A stretch of 64,000 nt of DNA, from positions 157,491 to 221,490 of the forward strand of contig CAJJDN010000042.1 of the NCBI GenBank assembly GCA_905182985.1, read 5' to 3'. Shown piece by piece: positions 37,622 to 50,169 of the stretch. A program made the position numbers and the translations under genes. Positions within the stretch are counted from its first letter, which is position 1. Every line of letters starts with the position of its first letter. This stretch comes from Paramecium sonneborni (Eukaryota > Ciliophora > Oligohymenophorea > Peniculida > Parameciidae). A model generated the notes under the pieces. That model had not been told where the DNA came from. It made no database searches and saw only the letters and a list, made by a program, of their open reading frames with translations.

Positions 37622-37852
37622 TCTTAATGTTATATCAATTATTAAAAATTAATTATTATATCAATCGAATTATAAATGAATTAATGATACATTACCCTTA
37701 TAAAAAAAATTATCTTATAAAACTTCATATTGCTTACATTCTAAGAGACATAATCATTAATTAAAGTATTAAAGAATTAAAAATTAAATAATCTACATTA
37801 ATATATTGGGAAAAAATTTTGGATAAAATATAATTCAATTCCAAAAATCGCT

Positions 37853-38465
37853 TCATAATTTGAAAAAGAAATCATGAGGCAAAGCTTTAGTATTTGATAT
37901 ATATGTGATTTTTGGTTTACTCCTCTACTTTTTTAAAGGCTTTTCTTTATTTACTGACAATATATCCTTTAATTCTATTGTATTAAGAAGCAATAAATCC
38001 AAAATGTTTTCGTCACATCTTTCTTTATTCTGAAATTAAGATTATGTTTCTATGGTTTCAGTTATATTTTCTTACTAGAAATTATTAATCTTACTAATTT
38101 GTTTGCTTAAATCAAATTGATTTACTTGTTTAGATCTTTAACTTTTGATTTAAGTAAATTATGAAAATTTTATGTCTTTCTAAATATATATATAGAGTTA
38201 ATACATTAAATGGAAAAGGTTCAAAATCTAAAGATTCATGTTTCTGATGACAAAGTTTTAACTTTGTTAAATTTTTACCAATAACATTTTAATTATTATT
38301 TTTTCTTCTAAGATTTAGTGGTGTTTATAGGTCTTGTTCTGGTGTAGAATATAAGTTGATGTTATCTGAATTTTATCTAAAATGTGATGATTAAACTTGT
38401 TTATTCAAAATTTGATGACAGTTTTAGAGGTTTAAAAAATCAGGTTTGATTTTGTTAGAAGTCAT
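37853..38465 (-). CDS. Hypothetical polar protein
   Basis: 195 aa after one 25-nt intron, frame exact from ATG 38465 to TGA 37853. The first half is rich in Asn, Gln and Leu and includes STPEQDLQTPLNLRRKNNN. The second half is charged and contains NKERCDENILDLLLLNTIEL, ending ALPHDFFFKL. It looks largely disordered with one amphipathic helix near residue 145. No family recognised. It is divergent from the SAXO-family gene, sharing about 225 bp of promoter. Confidence 0.65.
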
Positions 38466-38691
38466 GAAGCAAATAAAAATAAAAATTATCAACATAAATA
38501 CTTTTATCGAAATAATAAGAATAAATTGATAAACAATAATTATTTTATTAAAATTACATTTATATAACTCATTTATTTTAAAAAGTAGCAATATGTTTTT
38601 GTATAAAAATAAATTATAAGAGAGTATGTATGATGAAGATATTTAGTATATAAAATGATAGAAATTAATAATTATAAAATAATAGTTAGAA

Positions 38692-39669
38692 ATGCCACAA
38701 TAAAAAATAATAATTAGATCTCGAAGCAATAAATAAGGATCAAAATTATCCTCTCCTAGAGGTGAACTAACAGATAGTTAAGCTAAAGTAGATAATCTAA
38801 TATATAGGATAGCTGATTGAGAGATTAATGAGTCGATAAAAAAATGGAGCAAATAAAGAGGAAGAGCAATATTAATCTTATTTTGAACATTTAGGAGGTA
38901 ATGGAGATTTGAAATGATAGGATAATGTATATGTTCTATTTGTAATTGTGGAAAACATTAATGTGAAGGAAAACAATGTAGAAACAGACCCTCAATGCCT
39001 GGGAGTAAAAGTATTTATTAAAGGGAATACATTCATAAATCTCCAGATTAGAGTGCACATTATAATTAGAACCTTTTTGATAATCCTAAATAAGAGGGTG
39101 ACATAGGAAATGTATCAACTTATAAGGTATTATAAATAAAATCTTTTAGCATGATTTTTTGGGTAGTTAATCAAATTTTAGATTTAAAAGTAACTCCCCT
39201 TAATCAACAATTCGAAGTGGACCTTTTATGGGTATATCAACTTATAATAATATGTATTTAAATTGGGGAAATGGAGATACTGTTCCATTATTATCTTAAA
39301 AGAGTCCAACAGTAATTAGAGATCTTCCATTTTTTGGCAGAACAAATTACAGAGAGTGTTTCTAAGGAGCATAGGTTCAACCTGCATAAAGTACCAAAGG
39401 TTTAAATTGTAATAAGTAAATATTAAAATTATAAAAGATCACCTTTGTAGCCACCAAATATGAAATTTAATGGAATTTCAGTTACAAAATCTTCATATTA
39501 ACCCTATCGAACAGATAAATCTAATAATTTAAAAGAACCTACTTAAATTAAATTGAATCCTTCTTATCAAGGTCAATATAATAGTGAATACTTTAAAGAA
39601 TTCGATCCAAAATAAAGATAACCATGCCCTGCAAAATAAGTTTTAGAAGAAGTGACTTAATAATGTTGA
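38692..39669 (+). CDS. SAXO/FAM154-family axonemal microtubule stabiliser
   Basis: 294 aa after introns of 25, 23, 23 and 22 nt, frame exact. After a polar leader of about 70 residues comes the family's Cys-rich signature CICSICNCGKHQCEGK, as in SAXO1 (Cys-x-Cys-x2-Cys-x-Cys-Gly-x-His). The rest holds spaced Mn-type repeats: GDIGNVSTYKHDF, GPFMGISTYNNMYLNWG, PFFGRTNYRECF and FNGISVTKSSYQPY, each with a Gly/Ser-Thr-x-Tyr core that contacts the inner doublet wall. SAXO proteins bind and stabilise axonemal and centriolar microtubules. Fewer Mn repeats than in vertebrate SAXO1, and a longer N-terminal leader. Confidence 0.86.
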
Positions 39670-39784
39670 TACTTATTAGATTAAAATTTTGTCCATTAAA
39701 ATTGATATTTTTACTCAATTCAAATTGTTTTGATAACATTTCTATATATATATAAATGAACTGTAATTTACAAATTTTATTTTA

Positions 39785-41539
39785 ATGAATCTAAACATCC
39801 CTTAACTTAAAGGAAGTTATGGAAATTTGAAGCCTTTAAATTCTCTTGATTTATTAGCAAAGGAAACTGAAGAGGACTTAAGTGAAATTAATAGGCTATA
39901 AAAAAGACTAAATGAGCAGTAGTAGTAAGTTGATGCATTAATGAAAGTTGTTTCAAATTCATAATAATAAATATATGTTTCACAAGATAGATATAGACAC
40001 TCTATAGAGAGTGAAAGATTAAATAATCAATTACTTGAAGAAATAAAGCATTTAAAAAAACAAATTAAACAAATAGAAAGTGGTCCAAGACTTCCTTAAG
40101 CTCCTTTTTTACCTCCATTTGTACCTTAATAACAATATCCCTACAATTTTCATCAATCAATCAATTAGATGCCTATGCCTTATCCTATGCCAAGTTAAAA
40201 TCCTTATTATTAATATTATCCATTCTAGAATATGCTTTTACAACCACCTTAAAAAGAAGAGAGAAGTTTTAGTAAAATATTGAAAGGTTTAGCTAAAAAA
40301 AAAGAAGAAGAACAATTAAATTAAATAATGTTGTAATTATTAAAAAACTAGGAGAAGGATCCAGAAAAGGATGATCATTAAAGGAAGAAATCCAGAAGAA
40401 ATTTAAAGGTCAAACATAAATCTTAGTTAGATGCTTCTAATTTTTAATATAGCTAAAGTTCTAGATAAGATGATTCATCACCATAACCAGTATAAAAAAA
40501 GTCACATAAAAAATAAACTATCAAGCCTTAAGAATAAAAATTACCATCATTAAGTTAAAGTTCTAAACCTAAACTTCAACCCCTTCGAGTCAAACCAACT
40601 CCAGAGAGATTAAAGATATTAAAGAAAAAGTTCAAATACTGTACATGGATGGTGTTATTTTATAAAAACAAATATTATAAAATCCTTGAAAAAAAGGCAA
40701 TTAAGAGATTTAATGATGAAATTGGTCTGTATGATGACTAATTTGTAAATAACAAAATTATATTAGTTATTTTCGGATTTCTTAACAAAATTTTATCAAG
40801 AAGGTTAAAAACTTTCCATATTCAAAAAATCATGGGTGTTCACTGAAAAAAAAGATGTTCCAAATCGTATTGCGAACTTAATCAAAGCTGCAGAAATCTT
40901 TCTTTAATAATTAAACACAGTAACAAAAGATATTAAATTTGATCAAAAACATTTATTATACATCAAAGCATTCACAACTAATGAGGGTTATTTATTTCCA
41001 GCTCATTCAGGTTTTGTGGCTCAAAGATTAAAATTAAATTACAAAAGAAAGCTAAAGTATGTTTTAATATTTATTAAGATTCACTTCTGTTGATCAATAA
41101 AAAATGGCTTTTTTGGAATATTCATATATTTAATTAATAATATTTGATAAAATATTCTCTATTAGTGGTATGCAACAGTTTTTAAAGCCATTTGCAGAAC
41201 CTTTAAAGATTTTCACCTCATTGCTGCAATATTTATTTATAGATAAATTCAAGAATTTATAGATTCTTTCAAAAGGGTTGATGAATCAAGTAATAAATGA
41301 TTTAATAATAAATTAAGATTGGATAAGTTCTAATCTTGGATTTTACATAACGTAATCTAAATGATGTTCCTAAAATAATTGATGAGAAAGATCCAAAATT
41401 TTTGATGACTGAATAATTTCCAATATTGGGATTATATGATGAGACAGTTTTGAAACCTGTGATAGATAATCCTGGATTTGCAAATCTTTAAGCTCAATTT
41501 AAAGTTTATGCTGATTGTATTTACTCAAAGATAGTATGA
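39785..41539 (+). CDS. Coiled-coil protein with Pro-rich linker and conserved C-terminal region
   Basis: Starts MNLNIPQLKGSYGNLKPLNS. Residues 25-95 form a coiled coil (LAKETEEDLSEINRLQKRLN). A Pro/Gln/Tyr-rich segment follows (PRLPQAPFLPPFVPQQQYP). A basic region with Ser-rich stretches leads to a globular C-terminal part with KKSWVFTEKKDVPNRIANLI, WYATVFKAICRTFKDFHLIA, EQFPILGLYDETVLKPVID and FANLQAQFKVYADCIYSKIV. Introns of about 22 nt occur in the C-terminal half; one splice near 41270-41345 is not settled. Looks like a ciliate cytoskeletal protein, but no family is recognised. Confidence 0.7.
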
Positions 41540-42089
41540 GATAAATATATAAAATACTTGACATAAATTTTCATAAAAAATTAATACTTATATAAAGGAT
41601 AAATATCGCGAAGATAGTCAAATTATTTACTATTGTGATTATAATTATTGTGGTTGTTATTTAAGAAGATTTGCCTTTAACAGTAATACTTACATTTGCT
41701 CATTCTACTTAATAAAATTTGAAAGTTCAAACTTAATAAGGAAGATGGCTGCATGTAGCTTTTATATAAAACATAATGACTCAGGCTAATATTTGGAATG
41801 ATGACTTGATTGAATTAAACACGTATTAAAAACTTACAATTTGACTGACTATCTCTCATTATAATTGCTCGATCAGTTTATAAAATCAGCTATACTAAAT
41901 TCAAGTATAATGTTAATAACTGAATTTAAGGAATCTAAAACCTTAAAACTTATGAAGAATTTAATTCAATCTAGTGGTATCCTTTCTTCAATCATAGAGA
42001 AAGAATCTATCAATTTAGATGTAGGATGTTAGTAAACTTTAGAGCAAAAGAGCTCTGTATATAATATAATAAGTCTAAAAATAAAATGA
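41536..42089 (+). CDS. Possible small membrane/secreted protein, weak
   Basis: A frame open from an ATG that overlaps the previous stop contains AKIVKLFTIVIIIIVVVIQE, a strong hydrophobic segment like a signal anchor, then LPLTVILTFAHST. A second coding-like piece (SKTLKLMKNLIQSSGIL) ends at TGA 42087, but the link between them is not solved. The hydrophobic segment lies about 25 residues in, so the true start may be internal. The remainder, 42090-42458, is AT-rich with no gene seen. Confidence 0.3.
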
Positions 42090-42458
42090 GAAAACTTATT
42101 TAATTTTTAATTCATTTTATAATTTATCTTACTTTATTGAAATTCTAATATAATTTTCCTCTAAATATTATATTTAGCTATAAATTTTTATGTACTTTGA
42201 TAATTTAATATATGTTTTATGAATTAATTTGAAAGTTTATTTAATTGAAAAGTTTTTAGATTTGTTAAACATGAACTTCTGATTTTTAAAATATAAAAAA
42301 TATGTAATTCATGAAATAAAAATTAGTTTTAATTATTTGTTTTAATTATTAATGTTAAAGTAGAGGAGAGAATAAGAATAAAGAGATGAAGTGAGAAAGT
42401 AATTGAATATAGTAGTGGTATGAAACTTAATATTAACATTTTTGACTGTATATTTAAA

Positions 42459-43920
42459 TCAATTTCCTTGAAACATTTCTTCTTACATTTATTTTTTGAT
42501 TCTTTCTTATTCTAGCTGATCTAATCTTTATTACTCTTCTCTGTCTCTTAGAATATCTTCATTTAGATCTGTAAATTATCTTTTAGCCCATTTGTCTCTG
42601 GATAGATATTCACATTCAACAGTTTTATCTCCATACATCCTACCTGCTAAATATCTTCTAGCAGTTCTGGCTTCTTATGTTTTTTCATACTCGACAAAGA
42701 TTTTGCCTACTCCAACAATAATCTTTCCAAATTCAGGTCTTGGAATGATAACATTTTTAACAGTTCCAAATTTAGAGCATTCTTCTCTAATATCATCCAT
42801 AATATCATTATATTCCTCATCTATAGTGACCTATATAATTTTATAAATATTAAACATCTTCAAAAGTAAGGACATTTTTGATAACTAAAATATTAGTAGG
42901 TATTTACACATATCTGGCCATTAACTTGAGTGGTCTAAAACTAATAAGTGAAGATGGGTCTTTATCATTTCCTTTCATACTACTTAAAGGATTAACTATA
43001 AATTTTACATATAATTTATTACATGCTTATTCACTCATCATTTATTAATTCACTGCTGCTAAAGAAGTTAAAAATGATTTTGGTCTTCCAATCTTTAGTT
43101 GATGTCCTTTAAAAATCACATCTTTTAAAATAAATCCCTATGTAGCTTCTTCAGGTGATCTAAATTCAATAAAACCAAAATGCCCTATATTATTAATAAT
43201 TTAAAGTAAACCATTTGAATCAATCCAACAATTACAAATAGATCCTGCATGTTCAGAACTTACACCCATTTTTAATAATGTTTAATTCAAGAAATCTTAT
43301 AGCTAACTTTAAAAATTGGTTATACTTCTTTTGGTTAACTATTAGGTGGTAAATTTCCAACATAAAGTTTTCTATCAGCCTTCACATCTGCTTAAGCTCT
43401 TAATTATTGTAATCTTTGCATCTAAATCAATGGTGTCATTGCTTATAGAGCTTCCAATGAAGCTAATGGATTCTAAAGAGGATTTGCAGGAAGTATTGCT
43501 AAATTCATTTCTATCTATTACTTTCAAACTCTCCCAAAGATACTTATTCTATAAGTTTACTCTTAAAACTTGAGAATGGTGTGTTTTGTAAAGGATCCTT
43601 TGGAGGAGAATCAAAACGAAATCTTTCAATTATTTCTCATAATTTACCCTCTCGATTATTCTGCAGGTGCTTTTACAGGCATTTTTGGCTTTTAAAACTC
43701 CTCTCTCTTTTTTTCTTTCTCTTTACTTACATTTCTGGATCTTTTTTTACCTGCATCTGATTCCTACATTCAATATCAAAGATTCAATTTACTTTCTTTT
43801 CTTTTTTTTCTTTCTTCTCTTTCTTTTCTTTCTTCTCCTTCTTTTCCTTCTTTTCTTTCTTCTCTTTTTTTTCTTTCTTATGTCTTATATGTAAACCATT
43901 ATTTACTTTTCAGAACCCAT
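42459..43920 (-). CDS. U2AF65: U2AF large subunit splicing factor
   Basis: Starts MGSE then a 23-nt intron, then a long Lys/Glu repeat (about 30 residues, KKEKKEKK) in place of the usual RS domain. A linker with PANPLQNPLASLEALQAMTP precedes RRM1 (RKLYVGNLPPNSQPKEVQ, HFGFIEFRSPEEATQGF). RRM2 appears reduced. The C-terminal UHM-type RRM3 is clear: DIMDDIREECSKFGTVKNVI, GKIFVEYEKTQEARTARRYL, AGRMYGDKTVECEYLSRDKW. U2AF65 binds the polypyrimidine tract and branch-point protein during 3' splice-site choice. In a genome with introns of about 25 nt there is almost no polypyrimidine tract, which makes the recognition mode interesting. Confidence 0.93.
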
Positions 43921-43948
43921 TTAATAAAAAATTAAATAATCAAATATT

Positions 43949-46320
43949 TCAATGAATCACACTCTCAACTAATTCAATCTTTATTGCATTCCTTTTCACA
44001 ATAAATACATTCCAACTCTTATGATTCAACTCTAAGCTTAATTATAATAAATCTTCCTCCTTTTCTCTCCTATTATACAATTATTCCACCTCTTATCTTA
44101 CTAACTCTGCTATCTATCCTGATTAAGTCACTTCAATATTATTAGAATATATTGGAATATCTTATAAAAGATTTAAACCTAAATTCTATGGTTGCAATAT
44201 TATAATTCCATCCACTACAATCACAACCACCTACACTGATGTTGACCATTATTTTTATTCTTATTTTTTACATAACATATATGGTTGCTTTTCTCTTATA
44301 TATATTTATTAATCCTTTTCTTTTAATAGCTATTCTTTTAATTAATGATACATTTTATTAACATTACTATCTCTTGGATGTTTCTTTACTATTTTATCAA
44401 GACAATCTAAAATAAAATTATCTATTTCCTTCCAGTTTGGATTCTTAAGATACAAACCATATAGGATTTCTTGTTTTCTATTTCCTTAATTCTATATGTA
44501 TTATTGTTTCTTTTTAGATATTACTATTTTAACTTTCTCTTCTATGGTACTAATTATCTTCTTTGATTAATCCAATAAATGCCTTTCTGAAACTCCTCCA
44601 ACAGAATCTTTATATTAAGATAAACTTTCTATCAAATACTCATTTGTTCTTGAAAAAGCTGCTTTGAAATCTGACTCTACTATCTCACTGTAAAGATCAT
44701 CTGTTTCCTTATTTAGTGGCATATAATGACAAGCAATTTAGAAATCAGTAGGTAAATGACTTAGATTCTAATTTTCAAATTCTTTTAATTGATTTATTAC
44801 CTCATTAACTTTGTTTCTATCATCTAATAATGATAAAAGACAGAACATTATAAATTTAAAAGAAAATGGAAATTTAGATTATTTTTTGGATAAATAGTAA
44901 TGTGAGCATTCTGGATATAAAGCAACTGTTATAACATTATAAGGTAGTTATTTCAATTATTCATTTATTAATTTCAATTTTTTTAGAGAGCAAACTTAAT
45001 TATATAAATAAAGTAATTTATTATCACGCACTTAATCCACTTGACTTACTATTTGTACTTCTTAATAATTTTTAAAAATTATTTAACTAATCTCGTCATA
45101 ACCCATTCCATAAATACCTACAGGAATCAAAACTGCTATTTTTGATTTTGATTATAGGCATTAGGTTAGAGTAAATTCTTCATCTAATTTTTAAGGAACA
45201 AAATCCAAATTATTATATATACAAGTGAACACAATATTTGATTAATTAAGAAAGCTATAATTACTTCTTTAATGATTTGGCAGGCTTAAAATTAATTTTA
45301 TGAACTTTTAGTAAAAATCATATTCAGTCTTATTTAAATTAAACTATGAAAGCTAATCATCTATTTATTTAGAATTTAAGAGTGATTTTTTTATAAATCT
45401 TAAAATTTCAAAATGTTTTGAAGGAATAAAGCAATTTCCTAAATAAATATTATCTTTCCAGAAATAAATTGTTTTTCCTTAAAAATAATCATGATATTAA
45501 TCTATTAGTTAATTATATATTGAATCACAAATAGTAGGAAAATTTTCTAAGTCTGCTTAGTATTCTATTGATTAAGAAGTTTCTAATTTATAATGATTAA
45601 GAAATTTCTTGACAATATCAGGTGACAATATTCTTTATTATTCATAATGCTCCATTATTGAATACCATTCAATTTTATTGAATTAATTTCTACAACCTAT
45701 TAGACTTCTATGTGTTAGATCCTTCTCTAGATTGATCTATTGATTCTGATTCAATTTGTTATAAATTCCAAAGAATAATTGAGCTACTTTACAAGCCCTT
45801 TCATTATATTAAGTTTAGTGATATTTATTAATATCATACTTATCATAACATATTATTGTTTAACCATTTGATGAAATTATAAATGATCTTAAGACATCAC
45901 AAAAACTTACGCTAACTGTAAAAGAATTATGTCTAATCTCTTAGATAGTAAAATTATTCTCCAAATTTCTCACTATAAATTTATAAAGATCATTTTGATT
46001 TTTAAAATCTTCTACATTCATTCTAATTGCAAAAGGGGATCCCATTGTGGCTTTAAAATAATTCCTCAAAATTTACCTATTTGAGTGTCAACTTGGTCTT
46101 TTTTGATAATTTATAGAAATGAATTTTCTGTCAATAAATGCTTTTGATAAAATGGATTTTTATGAAAGGCATCTTGGCTTAATTTTTATTCTTTTGCAAT
46201 CACTTCTATTACGTAAGTAGAATCTTTTTAGAATTCGTTCTTTATTGATATTATATCTAGCTCACTTTGTTTCTTAAACTCTTGTAGTCTGATATATAGA
46301 TTCAATTCAATTACAAGGCA
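43949..46320 (-). CDS. Unknown protein with degenerate P-loop
   Basis: A long frame broken by one 26-nt intron just before MGSPFAIRMNVEDF (46045). Upstream exon sequence SELDIISIKNEFQKDS extends the protein to about 46320, where the start is not settled. Mid-protein is AVLIPVGIYGMGYDEIS, which matches GxxGxG of a Walker A but has Tyr-Asp where Lys-Ser/Thr is required. Other features: FFGIYNKLNQNQQINLEKDL, HYMPLNKETDDLYSEIV, helical C-terminal part. No TGA occurs before 43949, so the tail with SGQIAELVRQEVEQLYNRRE is in the same frame; it could instead be a separate small gene whose predecessor's stop I missed. Family unknown; an inactive kinase-like domain is a guess. Confidence 0.58.
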
Positions 46321-46377
46321 TAAGCGCTATATTATTACATTATTTTATAAATGTAAGAACAATAAATTGTTGCAGGA

Positions 46378-48587
46378 ATGTGTTTAGAAGATTAAAAACG
46401 ATTAGATGATTTATTTAATCAAGTAATATGTAAAGTGGAAAACAATAATATGAAGTTTCATGAGTTCTTGACTTTTTTATTGGAAAGAGAATTGATAACT
46501 GCAAAGTTCAATTTTAATTTCTACTTTAATCTATATTAATAACACTTTGCCTTAGAAGAAATAGTTTAAAGAGTTACACAAGCTCCAAAAAAAGGAGCAA
46601 AAGAACCTATCAATATAATAAAGGATGATACACCCAAATTTAGTAGAACTAAGTTTTTGAGATTGATTGATTCCCTAGGTAAATCTCTTTATTAAGGATA
46701 AAAGAAATATTTAGATTTCATTATGAAAGATGTTTTCATAGACAATAAAAGAAAAACTTAAATAAGAATGATAATTCTTGATGATCCTAATAGAAAATTA
46801 CTTCATGAATAGGTTGTTAAAACTATTATTGCATATGAAGAGGATATCCAAGCACTCTTCACTATGTATTTACCAGAAAATTATTATAAAAATGAACTCA
46901 TGTTAACTTGGAAAGAAATTAAATTAATGAATCTCAGAATTCCAATTTTCTCATTTATTCAAATGCTTTAAGACATGAATATTCATCCTACTCATTACAA
47001 TTATGAAAACATTGAAGATGTATGTATGAGAATTATACCTGCAATAACTCCAAAAGAAAACTAATTTTATTAATCTAATAGTATTTAATAAATATGTGAA
47101 ATGATTAATAGTGGAAGATTTAAACCATAACATTATTCTGGTGATCCTAAAATTTCATATTTGGAATTTTAATTCTTGATTTGCAAAATGGCTGCAGAAA
47201 TAGCAAATAGAGAAACTTAACAAGATTCAAAGAAGGAAATTTCTCCATTAATCATAAAATTCTTTTAAAAAATGATCGATTTGTAAATAAATGGGAATAG
47301 AGTCCATGAAGAGAAATCAAAACATTTAACTTTAATAAAAAAATATTATGAAATATTAGATAAACCAGATGATTTTATTTAAGAGCAAATTAACACTTAA
47401 TCTGAAGAGTAGGATATGAAATAATAGAATTATTTGTTTCTCACTCGTAAACCAGATCAATTAGATATAAAAGAGATTTGGTAATTTTTTTAATAGGACT
47501 TACCACAATTCCCAGAATTAAAATCATAGGTTGATTTGGCTTAGGATTTCATAAAATCAATGAAAGAAAAAGAAAAAAGAGAAGAATTAGCAAGAAAATT
47601 AGAGGAAGATAAGAAAAACAAGAATAAACCTTAACCTAAATAATAATTAAAAAAAGGAGAATAACCAATGAAATATTGTATTGATTAATAATATATATAT
47701 TTTAGAATGGGAACCATTAGTATAACCACCAAGAATATTTACATATCAATATTTTATTGATTTTGTAAAAAAAACTAAATAAACTAATCCACTTCGAGAT
47801 TTAAATGAATTAAGCACATTAAGTAATATAACAGTTGCTCCAGTTATGTTACCAGAATGTCTTTATCCACATGATCCTCCATAATAGGTTAGAACTATGA
47901 TAGAAGCTTCATTAATGTCATTTACATAATAAAATTATTTCTTAGCTATGCAGAATTTAAATTAAGCATAAGAATTATGGCAATCTTTAACAGAATTACA
48001 TGATTCAGAAATGGTGTTTTTTGAATATTTTGGTGGATAGATATATGAGATAGCTGGATAGGATGAAGCTGCTTTAAATAAATTTCTTAGGGTTAAATTT
48101 CATACTGATAAATTATAGGCAGAACATCCAGATAAAGCATTGTATAAAATATTATTATTTTAGACCTTATTGTGGTATTGGTTCAGTGTTATATCATATG
48201 TAGGAGTATGAATTAGCAGTTAGAGCATTTATGAAAGCAAGAATCATAAGAGAAAGTTCAATAGGTGATGAGAATATTGAGAATGCCATAACATTTAACA
48301 ATTTAGGATGTGCATTACATTAGAATGGTAATTTATTTGCTGCTGAAAATTGTTACATATTTGCTATAACTATATTAGAAATCCATTTAGGTACAATGAA
48401 TGCTATGACAATGAATGTAAATATGAATTTTAATAATTTAGGTAAAACGGAACCTGCAAAAGTTAAAAGCAAATAAATATTGTAAATAATGAAAAAAAGA
48501 ATACTTGAACATATATCATAAATAAATTTTCAACTTTTATTTAATGATACCTAATTTTTCGAAGTTCATAATTATAACATATTTTGA
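46378..48587 (+). CDS. Large TPR-containing protein
   Basis: 719 aa after introns of 28 and 22 nt, frame exact. It starts MCLEDQKRLDDLFNQ. The first 400 residues are helical with no known motif (YEEDIQALFTMYLPENYY). A Lys/Glu linker (KEKEKREELARKLEEDKK) and a Pro-rich segment WEPLVQPPRIFTYQYFIDF follow. TPR-like helices come next: SFTQQNYFLAMQNLNQAQEL, GIGSVLYHMQEYELAVRAFM, ITFNNLGCALHQNGNLFAAE. The final piece after NFNNLGKTEPAK is less convincing and the true end may be slightly earlier. This layout resembles axonemal TPR proteins of ciliates; role not established. An alternative 5' exon may precede the intron-like sequence at 46354-46376. Confidence 0.75.
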
Positions 48588-48817
48588 ATCTTTTCAAATA
48601 GTTGTTTCCTTTAATTCTATTTTAAGTTTCTAAATTAAATTTATGATTGTTTTAATTTGTAACTAAAGTAAAAAAAATAAGAGTTTATTAATAAAAAATA
48701 TGGTTAATTTAGTAGTATAAGTAATGTATATATAAAATAATTATAAATGTAATAATTAGGAATATAATAAATGTAATTAAGACTATAAGTAATTATAAAT
48801 GAAAACTAGATAAAAGA

Positions 48818-49991
48818 TCAATACTATAAATGTTTATCATCGCTAATTTCTGAAGACTATTTAGAAAAGATCATATGATTAGAATCTTTACCCAAATATT
48901 CTTCATCTCTTTTAATATCTCCTGATTAGGGGGCAACATGTAAATCAAAATTATAATGTTCTTAAGTGGGTTTTTATTGAAATGAAAACTATTCAGATTT
49001 AGCTATTTTTTTTGTAATAGTTGTGATGAATGGATGATTTAATAACTTCTAGGCTTACCATCGTTTTTTATGATCAAATTATAGACATTTATCTAGAAAG
49101 TCTTTTAGATTTGAGGATATATTAATTGGAGTGGGTGGTGAACATTATTTAGATGAAATAGTTAATAAAGCTTGCATAGGAGATTGAAATCTTCCCCAAG
49201 GAGGTTCACCTGTTAACATTTCTATAATGGTGCATCCTAGACTCCAAATATCTGAATATCTGCCTGTCTCTTAGGAATTGATTACCTCTGGTGCCATCCA
49301 ATTCGGAGTACCCTTTAATGAATAAGCATTAGACCCTATTATACTACATCCAAAATCTGCTAGTTTACAGACTCCTTTTGTATCAACTATGATATTTGCT
49401 CCCTTGATGTCTCTATGGATAATTCCCTCGCCATGTAAATAAACAAGTCCATGTAGTATATCTGATACATATTTTTGAATCACTGGCTCTTTAAGATTGT
49501 ACTTAAATTTCTTCATCATATAGGTAATCGAGCCACCTGATTTGATAATGCACACTGGTACCTCCTACGTATTCTAATAAAATGCTCAAATGATTTTTAT
49601 CTTCGTCACATCCATAATATTTTACTATGTTTTTATGCTTCAATCGACTAAGTATTTTAATTTCTTAATGAAACGACTCTAAACTTTCCTTATCCACATA
49701 ACCTAATTCGATTTGTTTTACAGCTAATATTCTTCCTGTCTTTATATCCATACATTTATAAACTCTACCAAAAGATCCTTATCCTATCAATTCTCCTTTC
49801 TTCCATTCTATTTTTACTATTGACTCAGCATGATGAAAATGTTATTTTGGTTCAATATCATATCCATCAGAGTTATCCAATACAAATATTTTTGATCTAT
49901 GTTATGAAATTGATCCTGAATTCTGTTATTAATAAACTTTTGAATCATTTCCCCTAAAATATTTACATAATCTCGAAATTTATACTCCCAT
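48818..49991 (-). CDS. MAP3K (STE11)-like Ser/Thr protein kinase
   Basis: 382 aa after one 25-nt intron, frame exact. A Ser/Gln-rich leader of about 65 residues precedes the kinase domain: GQGSFGRVY (Gly loop), AVKQIELG (VAIK Lys), LEYVGGGSI, the catalytic loop [19 protein letters not shown] (DFG), [10 protein letters not shown] (APE), [19 protein letters not shown]. All catalytic residues are present. The HRDIKGAN and GTPxWMAPE motifs place it in the STE11/MAP3K group. It ends with a polar tail of about 70 residues, QKPTQEHYNF to [12 protein letters not shown]. No regulatory domain is seen apart from the leader and tail. Confidence 0.95.
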
Positions 49992-50169
49992 TTTATTTAA
50001 TTATAAAATTAAACCTATATTTAAATATGTTTTATTTATTCAATCTTATTAAATCACTTTATTTCTACATCCTTAACTTTCTGTCTTTAAAAATTGATAA
50101 ACATACTTGATATCAATTTATTTTATAAATAAGTTACTTTAACATCCAATCAATTATTATAATTATTTA

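Noticed and set aside
43667..43894. Plus-strand Leu/Phe-rich frame near 43.8 kb, looks like a membrane protein
   Set aside because: It is the reverse complement of the Lys/Glu repeat of the U2AF large subunit.
49271..49555. 94-codon minus frame as a separate small kinase-like gene
   Set aside because: It is an internal exon of the complete MAP3K-like kinase at 48818-49991; upstream Gln codons written TAA/TAG break it in a standard-code scan.
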